A program made the position numbers and the translations under genes. The notes beneath the pieces are model-generated. The model did no database searches, was not told the DNA's origin, and worked only from the letters and a program-made list of their open reading frames with translations. This document shows, piece after piece, positions 48,316-57,835 of a stretch of 64,000 nucleotides of DNA (positions within the stretch are counted from its first letter, which is position 1; each line of letters begins with the position of its first letter). This DNA is from Rhodococcus ruber (lineage in GTDB: Bacteria > Actinomycetota > Actinomycetes > Mycobacteriales > Mycobacteriaceae). The stretch lies in contig NZ_JAPWIJ010000010.1 in the NCBI RefSeq assembly GCF_027270735.1, forward strand, positions 186,001-250,000. The letters are read 5' to 3'.

Positions 48316-49299
48316 TTACGCCTGGTGCCCCACAGCGTTGATGTCACCGATGTCGCCCTCGTCCGGTTCGGCGACTGTCAGTACCGCGTCCACCACAGCT
48401 CTGTTGGTTTCCAACTCACGCTCCAGCCGCCGGAGCGTGTGCGCGATGCGTGATTCTGCGAAATCACCGACGAGATCCACACTCGCCACCACGTAGATCT
48501 GTTTGGGACCGACGAACTCGATGCGAACGAACCGGACCGACGCCACCTCGGGGAGTTGCTCGATTCGCTGCACCACCGCATTCCATAATGCTCTCGATCC
48601 CGGTTCACCGGTGAGGAATCGGCGGTTTCGATCGATCAGTACGAACGCGACGATTCCGAGCAGTACTCCCACCAGAATGGACCCGATGGCGTCGAAGGCG
48701 GCGTTACCGGTCAGTTGGTGCAATCCGATTCCGGCACCGGCGATCACGATGCCGATCAATGCTGCACTGTCCTCTGCGAACACTGCGCGCAGCGTGGGGT
48801 CCGAGGTCTCGAGTGCGTAATCGAGAAAGTCCTTGTCGTATTCGGCCGCTTCACCGCGAATCTGCCGAACCGATTGCAGGAACGAGACTCCCTCGAGCAG
48901 AAATGCGATGGCGAGCACCACGTACGCGACGAGGTAGTTCTCACTGCTCGATTCGCCGGCGAGCAACGAGGTGATGCCATGCCACACCGATACCGCGGCA
49001 CCGGCGACGAAAAGCCCGATGGCTGCGAGTGTCGACCAGAAGTAGGTCTCGCGTCCGTAGCCGAGCGGCCGACGATCGTCCGGCCCGCGTGAGCCCCGAC
49101 GATTGGCGACGAGCAGGAAGATCTCGTTACCGGTGTCGGCCCACGAGTGCGCGGCTTCGGCGACCATCGACGCCGATCCGGTGAACACTGCGGCGAACGT
49201 CTTGGCGATCGCGACGCCGAGGTTGGCGACGAACGCGATCACCACCGTGCGCAGGCTCTCGCCGCCCGCGGCCGCGTCGGATTTCGATGAGCTCTTCAT
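48316..49299 (-). CDS. Cation diffusion facilitator family transporter
   Basis: 327 aa from the ATG at 49299. The frame extends 37 codons upstream, but that part overlaps the intergenic inverted repeat. Transmembrane helices start near residue 18; HSWADTGNEIFLL near 52-64 and AEDSAALIGIVIAG near 180 are the metal-site helices of the SLC30A9-like CDF group, and the C-terminal soluble domain (VRFVRIEFVGPKQIYVVASVDL) is the ferredoxin-like dimerisation part. It exports a divalent metal such as zinc, iron or manganese; which one cannot be told. No ribosome site is obvious. Not obviously linked to its neighbours. Confidence 0.87.
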   Translation of the reverse strand: MKSSSKSDAAAGGESLRTVVIAFVANLGVAIAKTFAAVFTGSASMVAEAAHSWADTGNEIFLLVANRRGSRGPDDRRPLGYGRETYFWSTLAAIGLFVAGAAVSVWHGITSLLAGESSSENYLVAYVVLAIAFLLEGVSFLQSVRQIRGEAAEYDKDFLDYALETSDPTLRAVFAEDSAALIGIVIAGAGIGLHQLTGNAAFDAIGSILVGVLLGIVAFVLIDRNRRFLTGEPGSRALWNAVVQRIEQLPEVASVRFVRIEFVGPKQIYVVASVDLVGDFAESRIAHTLRRLERELETNRAVVDAVLTVAEPDEGDIGDINAVGHQA

Positions 49300-49326
49300 C
49301 GTTCGCACTGTATGCGCTGCGCGCAA

Positions 49327-49366
49327 TGGTGCGGTCGAGTGCCGCCTGGGGAACTTAACCGCACCA
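49327..49366. terminator. Inverted repeat between the DUF779 and CDF genes
   Basis: Perfect 9-bp arms TGGTGCGGT (49327..49335) and ACCGCACCA (49358..49366) around a 22-base loop. It sits just past the stop of the aldehyde dehydrogenase-DUF779 unit and just before the CDF start. It could end the first transcript or act as an operator for the second; no T-run follows. Confidence 0.35.
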
Positions 49367-49379
49367 CTGCCGCAGGCAC

Positions 49380-49918
49380 TCAGCCCTGGAGCATCCCTGG
49401 GACGGGACACGCGTCGACGGCCTCGGCGACCACCAGTGGATCGTCGGGAACCTCGGGTCGTCGACCTTCTTCCCAGTCGACGCCGACGAGCGGCGGGTGC
49501 TCGGCGAGAAGCTCGTTCTCCTCCGGGGTGTACGCGCGCCCTCTACTGAGGAAACGGACCCCCTCGGGCGATTCGAGCGAAAACCCGCCGCCCCGTCCGG
49601 GCACCACGTCGAGCACCAGTTGAGTGTGCTTCCAGGCCTGGAACTGAGACCCCGAAATCCACACCGGCACACCGTCGATACCCTCGGGGAGATCCTGCGG
49701 AAGCTCGCCCACCCCGAGTCGGAGGTCGATGTACCCCAGGAGGACGTCGCGGTCTCCCACGATGAATTCTCCTACGGGATAACACATCGGCGACGAGCCG
49801 TCACAGCATCCGCCGGACTGATGCATCATCAGTTCCCCGTGGATACCGCCGAGGCGACGGAGGAGATCCATCGCCCCGGCGGTGGTCTTCAGCCGCGCGG
49901 GCGGCCGAGCATTCTCCA

Positions 49919-49919
<1 letters not shown>
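49380..49919 (-). CDS. DUF779 family protein, aldehyde dehydrogenase partner
   Basis: 179 aa. The DUF779 core covers about residues 12-135: MMHQSGGCCDGSSPMCYP near 31-48 with a cysteine cluster, GDRDVLLGYID, and GVPVWISGSQFQAWKHTQLVLDVVPGRGGGFSLE split across 84-118. The last 40 residues are an extra acidic tail. Members are regularly found beside acetaldehyde dehydrogenases of the ExaC type; the function is not established, a metal or thiol role is suggested by the cysteines. The ATG overlaps the dehydrogenase stop by one base (TGATG), so the pair is coupled. Confidence 0.88.
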
Positions 49920-51442
<1,523 letters not shown>

Positions 51443-51564
51443 TGAAAATCCTCCTGATCGACACGTGCTTCACAGTTGATGCGGTGTGTGATTCAGGACA
51501 CTAGGCCGTGCAACGTTGCAAGTACGTTGCCGATATTTCGGACAGGGTCGACGCGGCAGTTGCG
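51443..51564 (-). promoter_or_regulatory. Promoter region of the aldehyde dehydrogenase with palindrome
   Basis: 122 bp. It contains the perfect 12-bp palindrome TGCAACGTTGCA at 51509..51520, followed four bases on by a half-copy CGTTGC, and AGGAGG at 51450..51455 before the start. The palindrome is placed as an operator for the adjacent regulator; this is inferred. Confidence 0.5.
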
Positions 51565-52860
51565 TCAGATCCCGAGTTCGCGATCGAGTAGATCGATGCG
51601 CGCGCTGACCTGACCGTAGAGCGCGGAATCCCTGCTCAGAGTAGCCCGGTAGGCCTCCCAAGCGATGACGTCCGTGCGCCCGTGGATGGACGAGGTCCAC
51701 TGCGCCAAGAGCACGGGGTCTCCGAGGCGGAGCAGCGCGGCCTGCATACGAGACCGCAGCTCCTCGCGGATGCTCTCGATGCCGGGCGCGGACGAACCCG
51801 GAAGCACCGGGCCGGAGTAGATCCGTAGAGCAGCATCGACGTCGCCGCGGTCCAAGGCCCGTCGGATGTCGCCGACATCGGAGGTCAACTCGCCGACCAA
51901 ACGGTAGGGCCGCGATGCCAGACCCGCAGTGCCGAAGGTCTTGCGCAGTCTCGACATCTCGGCGCGAATGGTGACGGAGTCGAGTTCCTGCTCGTCGAGC
52001 AGCACCGCAAGGTGGTCCGAGCTCAGGCCTTCGGGGTGCTCACCCAAGAGAAGCAAGATCTCGGCGTGTCGCTGGGAGAGCGGTATCCGGCCGGACCCTC
52101 GTACCACTCCCGGCCGGCCGGATCCGAGAACTTCGAGACGAGGGGCCGTGCCGCCCAACGATTTCGGCGAGTTCATCAGGTGCAGACGCAACTCGGATTC
52201 GGCCGCGGCGACGGTGGCACGCACCAGCGAGAGCACCTCGGGCACCGCCACCCGCGGCCCACCGGTGATGTCGATGGCTCCCAGAATGTGACCGCTGGTG
52301 GGGTGGTGCACCGGAGCCGCCGAGCAGCTCCACTCGTGCACCGACCGCGAGAAATGCTCGGACGCGAAGATCTGGACACTGTGGTCGACCGCGAGTGCAG
52401 TACCGGGGGCATTGGTGCCCTTGCTCTCCTCGCTCCAGTCGACGCCTTCGGCGAAGTCCATCGCGAGCGCCCGATCCTTCGCCGCGGAATCCCCCTCGAC
52501 CCACAGCAGGCGTCCCTCCGCATCCGAAATGGCAACGAGCAATCCTGTGTCGGATGCGTCCTCGACCAACAGCTTGCGAATGACCGGGCGGATGATGGCC
52601 ATCGGATGGCCGTTGCGGTAGCGCTCGAGATCCTGCCCGGTCAGAATCGGAGTTTCGTTTCCACCGTCGGGATCGACACCCTTGGTGCGACTGCGCATCC
52701 ACGAATCGAGTACGACGGACCGAACCGCCGAACCGTGCGTGCGGATATCGTCGACGAAAGACTGATGAGCACTGGACATTTGGCGCGCCAGAACGGCGAC
52801 GTCCTCACCCGGGCGCACTGCGACCCAGGGGTTGCCGCCACTGTCCGATCGGCTTGCCAT
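51565..52860 (-). CDS. GAF-domain transcriptional regulator (AcoR-like N-terminus, no sigma-54 domain)
   Basis: 431 aa from the ATG at 52860, which has GGAGGAAG eight bases upstream. Residues about 45-270 match the N-terminal part of AcoR-type activators (RSVVLDSWMRSR near 49, then a GAF domain with LLWVEGD, SEESKGTNAPGTAL and the HEWSCSAAPVHHPTSG loop). The AAA sigma-54 domain is absent; instead residues about 275-330 form a winged-helix-like stretch (RHAEILLLLGEHPEGLSSDHLAVLL) and a C-terminal segment follows. This arrangement is usual in actinomycetes beside acetaldehyde dehydrogenase genes. It probably senses a small metabolite and controls the neighbouring dehydrogenase. Confidence 0.87.
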   Translation of the reverse strand: MASRSDSGGNPWVAVRPGEDVAVLARQMSSAHQSFVDDIRTHGSAVRSVVLDSWMRSRTKGVDPDGGNETPILTGQDLERYRNGHPMAIIRPVIRKLLVEDASDTGLLVAISDAEGRLLWVEGDSAAKDRALAMDFAEGVDWSEESKGTNAPGTALAVDHSVQIFASEHFSRSVHEWSCSAAPVHHPTSGHILGAIDITGGPRVAVPEVLSLVRATVAAAESELRLHLMNSPKSLGGTAPRLEVLGSGRPGVVRGSGRIPLSQRHAEILLLLGEHPEGLSSDHLAVLLDEQELDSVTIRAEMSRLRKTFGTAGLASRPYRLVGELTSDVGDIRRALDRGDVDAALRIYSGPVLPGSSAPGIESIREELRSRMQAALLRLGDPVLLAQWTSSIHGRTDVIAWEAYRATLSRDSALYGQVSARIDLLDRELGI

Positions 52861-52968
52861 TCGACGCTTCCTCCGTGACCTGTCCACATTGCTGTAACCC
52901 AGCTCACAAGCAAGGATACAGCCGTGGCCGACGCGAGCGGTTGGCCCGGTCACGTCGACCGCGAGTGA

Positions 52969-53106
52969 CTACTTCTTCTTGACGGCCGAGGTGATGATGT
53001 CGTTGCTGGTGTCACCACTGGACTTCGCCCGCTTGTCTGCGCGCTTGTCCTTGAGAGATTTGCCGGTTTTCTTGGTCATCGTGTTGCGGGGCGATTTGTC
53101 CGACAT
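52969..53106 (-). CDS. Small basic protein of unknown function
   Basis: 45 aa, starting MSDKSPR at 53106 and ending SAVKKK. It is rich in Lys, Arg, Asp and Ser, with a central KSLKDKRADKRAK stretch likely to be helical. Similar short lysine-rich proteins are widespread in actinomycetes and usually left as hypothetical. The frame is open further upstream to 53202, but the family-like sequence begins here. It lies between the regulator and mftG. No function is claimed. Confidence 0.6.
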   Translation of the reverse strand: MSDKSPRNTMTKKTGKSLKDKRADKRAKSSGDTSNDIITSAVKKK

Positions 53107-53198
53107 GGCAGTAACCCATCTATTGGGGAACCTGAACGGTCCCCAGACCACGAACGCTACGCCTTCCCGCGCCCTTCGCGGTTCGCAATCAGCGTGGG

Positions 53199-54683
53199 TC
53201 ATTCCGCAGGCTCCACTCCAATGACTGCAGCAGCACGCTCGGCGAACATGATGGCCGTCGCGTGTGGCCCACGGCTGGGCACCACCGGGAATGCAGAGGT
53301 ATCGACGACGAAGAGTCCGTCGACGCCGCGTACCCGGCAGTGATCGTCGAGTACCGAACTCGAATCCGACTCGGGCCCCATCCTGGCACTACCGGACAGG
53401 TGCAGTGATGTGCCGAGCGCCGCGAGAGGATTCTCGATCGTGGGCACAGTCACGGTGGCCCCCATGATCGGCGACGCCAGCAGATCGCGCGCGATTTCGA
53501 CGCCCTCGTGCATCGCGCGTCGGTCGACCTCCGATTCGAGATAGTGATACCGCACGTCAGGAGCCTCGAACGGGTCCGTACTGCGCAGCGCAATGCTCCC
53601 GCGACTCGTCGATCGCATGAGGCCGACACCGACTACGTGCGGCCCGGGCTCGAGACCGGAGATCAGTCGGTCGAACCTTCTGGTGTACGGTCTGATCTCC
53701 ACAGCGCCGGCATGTAGAACTGCCTCCAGCGCAGGCGATTTCGTCGGAACTTCGTTCTTCGCGACCACGGAAACGGCCACCTCGGGATGGTCACTGAAAC
53801 CTCGACCCACACCCGGGCTGTCGACCTCGACCGAAATTCCCAGCGCTACAAGATCATCGGCAGGTCCAATGCCGGATCGAAGCAACAGTGCCGGGGTGTG
53901 CACAGCACCGGCCGACACAATCACGTTGTCGGACCTCACGATACGGCGAACACCGTCGACGACGATGTCGACGCCGACCACCTTGCTGCCGTCGAACATC
54001 AACGACGTCACCGTCGCATTTCCTCGCACGCGTAGGTTCTGCCGATCCAGGATCGGCAGAAGGTATGCGAGAGCTGCACTTACGCGAGTCCCGTTGCGGA
54101 TGTTCAAGGGCACGGCACCGACTCCCCCGGCAGATGCCCCGGGAGCGTTCAGGTCCTGGTGCATCGAAAATCCTGCATTCACTGCAGAATCGACGAATGC
54201 CGTCGTGATCGGATGTCGAGCGTGTACCGGGGTGCGCGCGACCGGCATGGGTCCGCGAGATCCGTGCCACTGCCTCTGTATCCCGGCATCGAGATCCGTT
54301 TCGGAGCGGAGGTAGAACGGCAGCACCTGTTCGTAGGACCACAGCGACTGCGGCCAGGCGTCGAAGTCCGTAGGCGTGGCACGAACGAAGTAACCACCGT
54401 TCACTGCGCCCGAGCCGCCGAGAACCCGGCCTCGAGCAATCGTTCGGCCGACGCCGGAGGTGAGTTCGGCCGAATACGTTCCCACCCATTCGCTGCCGGG
54501 CCCGATGGGAAGCATCGATGAGTCGGTCAGGTCGGCCGGGACTTCGGCGACGGCAGAGAACGCGGGTCCGGCTTCGAGCAACAGCACGGATCGATCGGGA
54601 TTCTCGCTCAACCGCGAAGCGACGACACAGCCGCAGGAGCCACCGCCGACGACGACGACGTCCGCATACTCGATCCGATTCAC
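53199..54683 (-). CDS. mftG: Mycofactocin-associated GMC-family dehydrogenase MftG
   Basis: 494 aa. FAD-binding Rossmann motif VVVGGGSCGCVVASRLSE near residues 9-26, GMC signatures GRVLGGSGAVNGGYFVRA near 85-102 and VSAGAVHTPALLLRSGIGP near 255-273, and the C-terminal HLSGSARMG and GPHATAIMFAE near 430-480 with the active-site His. In mycobacteria MftG reoxidises reduced mycofactocin and links it to the respiratory chain during growth on ethanol. The identification rests on GMC motifs plus position directly after mftE and mftF. Start is GTG at 54683, 33 bp after mftF. Confidence 0.88.
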   Translation of the reverse strand: MNRIEYADVVVVGGGSCGCVVASRLSENPDRSVLLLEAGPAFSAVAEVPADLTDSSMLPIGPGSEWVGTYSAELTSGVGRTIARGRVLGGSGAVNGGYFVRATPTDFDAWPQSLWSYEQVLPFYLRSETDLDAGIQRQWHGSRGPMPVARTPVHARHPITTAFVDSAVNAGFSMHQDLNAPGASAGGVGAVPLNIRNGTRVSAALAYLLPILDRQNLRVRGNATVTSLMFDGSKVVGVDIVVDGVRRIVRSDNVIVSAGAVHTPALLLRSGIGPADDLVALGISVEVDSPGVGRGFSDHPEVAVSVVAKNEVPTKSPALEAVLHAGAVEIRPYTRRFDRLISGLEPGPHVVGVGLMRSTSRGSIALRSTDPFEAPDVRYHYLESEVDRRAMHEGVEIARDLLASPIMGATVTVPTIENPLAALGTSLHLSGSARMGPESDSSSVLDDHCRVRGVDGLFVVDTSAFPVVPSRGPHATAIMFAERAAAVIGVEPAE

Positions 54684-54716
54684 ACCATCGACGGATCGGG
54701 CCGGGCTCGCACCGCG

Positions 54717-56243
54717 TCAGCCGTCCAAGCGTGGCTTGAGCGCATCGATGCTCCGGGCAGCCAGAGCGCCTTTCCACAACCCCGCACCGTAGGCGATATC
54801 GTCGGCTCGTTTGAAGAAGGCATAGCGCACCGGATCGAGACCGCCGAGTTCGCGATGCTTGCTCCAATCCGAGAATGCCTCGGCCACAGCCAATCCGAGT
54901 GCGATCTTTCGAATTCGACTGGACAGCAGTACGGCAAGAAGAGTGATCGGCCAGTAATGTCGGCACAAGGCCGACGCCAGTTGCCACAACCCCGCCACGA
55001 AACCTTCCGCGGCAAGAATCGCCGCGATGCGAGTGGGCTGATCCAAGCCGACGAACATCTTGCGAAGTCGAACAACCGTCACTCCGAGCGTCGCAGCTGC
55101 GCCGACGAATCCGATCCGCGTCAGGCTCGCAGCGAGCAGGCACGCGATGAGCGTCCACGGAGACATTGCGATCGGCGGCACCATTCCCGGATGACGAGCG
55201 GACAACGGTGTGGCACCGGTTCCGTAGAACAACTTGCGAGCGAACCATTCGACGAAGGTGACGCGGTGCTCGTGAGCAACGTGGGCGACGGGCTCGTAGC
55301 GCAACCGCCACCCTGCCTCCTGCAGCCGCCAGCACAGGTCCACGTCCTCGGCCACGTGCATCGACTCGTCGAATCCCTCGCAGTCCATCGCCACGGACCG
55401 GCGCAGCAACATCGCGGCGCTGGGCACGTAGGACACCGAACTCCCGGCCCGCACTGCCGCTTCCCTGCGACCGAGATCGAGCGACGAGCGTGCGTGCTCG
55501 TATCGGGCCAGCGCACTGCCCTCGGGCTCGAGCGCGACGATGCGGGGTGCCACCAATGCCACCGCCGGATCCGAGAAATGACCGAGCATGACCTCGAGCC
55601 AGCCCTTGCGCGGCACGACGTCCGAATCCAGAAACGCGACAAAATCAGTTGTCGCGCAGCGCAATCCAGTGTTTCGCGCTGCAGCCGGCCCGCGTGAGCG
55701 CTCGTGCCGGAGCACCGTCACACTGCCCACACTGCACGCCATCCGCGGCACCGCGACAGGGGTGTCGGACCCGTCGTCGACGATGATGACATGCAGCCCG
55801 TGCAACGCCGTGATCAGACGCTCGAGCCCGGCCTCGTTGTTCTTGAGCGGCACGACGACGGTGACGTCGGACGGCGACGGGATCGACATCGGGCGCGGGT
55901 TGCCGACGCCCGAGTCGAGAAGTTTGCGTGCGACGAGTGCGGACTGCGAGTCGGTCACTTCGATGAAACCGTCGCCGATCATCGCGGCCGCCGTCGGTGC
56001 GAGTGTGAGCATTCGTGTCGGCGAACCACCGATCAGGACGCGTCCTTCGGAGAATGTGCGTACGCGTGGATCGACTCTCACCCCGAAGCCGTCAGGCAAC
56101 CGACCTTCACCCATCAGGAGATCGTAAGCGGACAAGCCTCTGGTGTGTCGGCCACCCGCAAAATCGGACGGAACATACCTGCTGCCCGTTTCTTCGGAAT
56201 CGATTGCGGGACGCTGAACAGGCGTTTCGCCCAGGTCGGTCAT
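54717..56243 (-). CDS. mftF: Mycofactocin glycosyltransferase MftF
   Basis: 508 aa from the ATG at 56243, overlapping the mftE stop as ATGA. The N-terminal 130 residues contain [30 protein letters not shown] and [11 protein letters not shown], the conserved opening of MftF. The GT2 catalytic part follows: [14 protein letters not shown] near 143, [11 protein letters not shown] near 165, [12 protein letters not shown] near 197, [14 protein letters not shown] near 215 and [14 protein letters not shown] near 299. Two or three hydrophobic helices lie between about 360 and 470. It adds glucose units to mycofactocin at the membrane. Confidence 0.93.
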   Translation of the reverse strand: MTDLGETPVQRPAIDSEETGSRYVPSDFAGGRHTRGLSAYDLLMGEGRLPDGFGVRVDPRVRTFSEGRVLIGGSPTRMLTLAPTAAAMIGDGFIEVTDSQSALVARKLLDSGVGNPRPMSIPSPSDVTVVVPLKNNEAGLERLITALHGLHVIIVDDGSDTPVAVPRMACSVGSVTVLRHERSRGPAAARNTGLRCATTDFVAFLDSDVVPRKGWLEVMLGHFSDPAVALVAPRIVALEPEGSALARYEHARSSLDLGRREAAVRAGSSVSYVPSAAMLLRRSVAMDCEGFDESMHVAEDVDLCWRLQEAGWRLRYEPVAHVAHEHRVTFVEWFARKLFYGTGATPLSARHPGMVPPIAMSPWTLIACLLAASLTRIGFVGAAATLGVTVVRLRKMFVGLDQPTRIAAILAAEGFVAGLWQLASALCRHYWPITLLAVLLSSRIRKIALGLAVAEAFSDWSKHRELGGLDPVRYAFFKRADDIAYGAGLWKGALAARSIDALKPRLDG

Positions 56244-56926
56244 GCGATCACTCCGTGTTCGGAGGGACTCCATCTGCGCACCGCATCGCCGGCGCGAGTA
56301 CGAAGTAGCTCGAACGCCCGACGCCCCTCTTCCGGATCGGCTCCGGAGGGATCGCCCAGCACACCGTTTGCAGCGATCGATGCGACGCCGTCCGCGCGCA
56401 GCGCAGGAAGCAGGGCAGCGATGTCGGTCACATTGCCCACCTCCGCCTTGCCCATGTCCACTACCTCGGGCGAAAGGTGCAGCAGCATCGACGTTTCGGT
56501 GCGCCCAGCGTGAGCATCTGCTCCGGGCACCGCGCACGGAAACCAGACGACGTCGCGCCCCTCGTAGCGCAGCAGCAGCACCGCAGATCGCAGGGTGGGC
56601 CCGTTGCCGCCGTGACCGTTGACGAACACCACCCGCTCGGCCCACCGGCACGCGGATCGTCCGTATTCCACCAGCACCGTCTCGAGTGCTGCAGCGCCGA
56701 TCGACACGGTGCCGGGAAATCCCTCGTGCTCACCGCTCGACCCGTACGCGATCGCGGGAGCCACGACCGCGTCGTCGATGGTGTACGCAACGGCAGTGGC
56801 GATACGCGTGTCGGTATCGAGCGGCAGGTGCGGCCCGTGTTGCTCGATCGAGCCGACCGGCACCACGAGCGTCCTCGCCCCATCGACGTCCGGCCAGTAC
56901 TGCGTACCGAGGGAGTCCGTGGCCAT
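56240..56926 (-). CDS. mftE: Mycofactocin precursor peptidase MftE (creatininase family)
   Basis: 228 aa. Creatininase metal-site motifs: [19 protein letters not shown] near residues 22-40, [17 protein letters not shown] near 61-77, [10 protein letters not shown] near 99-108 and [12 protein letters not shown] near 137-148. MftE cleaves the modified MftA peptide to release the Val-Tyr derived core of mycofactocin. Its stop overlaps the mftF start by four bases. mftA, mftB, mftC and mftD, usually just upstream, are not here; a divergent GntR gene starts 71 bp away instead. Confidence 0.92.
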   Translation of the reverse strand: MATDSLGTQYWPDVDGARTLVVPVGSIEQHGPHLPLDTDTRIATAVAYTIDDAVVAPAIAYGSSGEHEGFPGTVSIGAAALETVLVEYGRSACRWAERVVFVNGHGGNGPTLRSAVLLLRYEGRDVVWFPCAVPGADAHAGRTETSMLLHLSPEVVDMGKAEVGNVTDIAALLPALRADGVASIAANGVLGDPSGADPEEGRRAFELLRTRAGDAVRRWSPSEHGVIA

Positions 56927-56997
56927 GGGTGCCGATGCTATCGGTATGGAACGAGAACGTCACGCCGTCGAAACACTGCGCCGCTAACGTTCGGTTC
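56927..56997. promoter_or_regulatory. Divergent intergenic region between mftE and the GntR gene
   Basis: 71 bp shared by two divergent starts. I see no clear hexamers or repeat longer than six bases. Confidence 0.3.
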
Positions 56998-57723
56998 GTG
57001 CCACCCCGTCGTCGGTCGATATTTCTCTCGCAATTGTCGATAACGACACCGGGTGGTCCACAGCCGACAATTCTTCGAGAGTTACGCCGAGTAATTCTTG
57101 CCGGCGATGCGCCACCGAATACTCCCATTCCACTCAACGAGGTAGCGGAACTTTTCGGGGTGAGCAGAATTCCGGTGCGCGAATCCCTCAAGACCCTCAT
57201 CGGCGAGGGATTGGTCGATCATCGACCCAACCTCGGTTACACGGTCGCTCAGTTGACCGCGGCCGAGCTTCGCGAAATGTACATCGTACGAGAGGTTCTG
57301 GAGACTGCTGCCCTCCCGGTTGCGGTGGATCTGGCCACCGAGGACGACCGCGCCCACCTCATCGAGGTCAATCGCCTGCTCGAGGCCTCGCTCACCCAGG
57401 ACGACTCGCGTGAATACCATCGACTCTCGCGTGAGTTCCACCTGTCCCTGACCCGCCCGTGCCGCATGCATCGATTGCTTCACATGCTCGAATCCGCTTG
57501 GAACATAACCGAACCCATACAGCCGATGGTTCATGTCGCCGGATCGGACAGGGCATCACTGCACAGCGATCACGCAGATATGCTCACGGCCTTTCTTGCC
57601 GGCGATTCCGCGGGCCTGCTGAGCGCTGCGCAGCATCATCACACGCGTCTCAATTCGGTCATTTCGACTTTGTCGAACGACCACGGATTGTTCGCCGATC
57701 CGCCGCCCGACCAGACGCTGTAA
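56998..57723 (+). CDS. GntR-family transcriptional regulator, FCD subfamily
   Basis: 241 aa from a GTG at 56998 (VPPRRRSIFLSQL). The upstream part of the open frame is arginine-rich antisense to mftE and was excluded. Winged helix near residues 25-85: ILRELRRVILAGDAPPNTPIPLNEVAELFGVSRIPVRESLKTLIGEGLV, here broken into its parts ILRELRR, LNEVAELFGVSRIPVRESL and DHRPNLGYTV. The C-terminal FCD part contains EMYIVREVLE and the ligand/metal residues of EYHRLSREFH and HSDHADML. It precedes the NCS1 transporter-racemase pair and is the likely regulator of it. No ribosome site is evident. Confidence 0.87.
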   Translation: MPPRRRSIFLSQLSITTPGGPQPTILRELRRVILAGDAPPNTPIPLNEVAELFGVSRIPVRESLKTLIGEGLVDHRPNLGYTVAQLTAAELREMYIVREVLETAALPVAVDLATEDDRAHLIEVNRLLEASLTQDDSREYHRLSREFHLSLTRPCRMHRLLHMLESAWNITEPIQPMVHVAGSDRASLHSDHADMLTAFLAGDSAGLLSAAQHHHTRLNSVISTLSNDHGLFADPPPDQTL

Positions 57724-57786
57724 GCATTCCGCCAAAGATATATCGCTTTCGTCACGAGCGCGCAACACTTCACCACTAGCTTTTCA

Positions 57787-57810
57787 TCGTTCACCTCCTT
57801 CGTTCACCTC
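57787..57810 (+). repeat. 11-bp direct repeat upstream of the NCS1 transporter
   Basis: TCGTTCACCTC occurs at 57787..57797 and again at 57800..57810, two bases apart, 26 bp before the transporter start. A 13-bp period on one face is compatible with tandem protein binding or a slippage duplication. The rest of the 112-bp gap (57724..57835) shows no other structure. Confidence 0.5.
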
Positions 57811-57835
57811 ATACGCCATGCCGTCAGGAGCATCG

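Noticed and set aside
54717-56651. Longer N-terminus for mftF starting at 56651
   Set aside because: The extra 136 residues overlap mftE out of frame and are Arg/Gly-rich; the ATG at 56243 overlaps the mftE stop as ATGA and starts with family-like sequence.
56686-56997. Upstream extension of the GntR regulator
   Set aside because: The segment lies opposite mftE and is arginine-rich; the winged helix starts well after the GTG at 56998.
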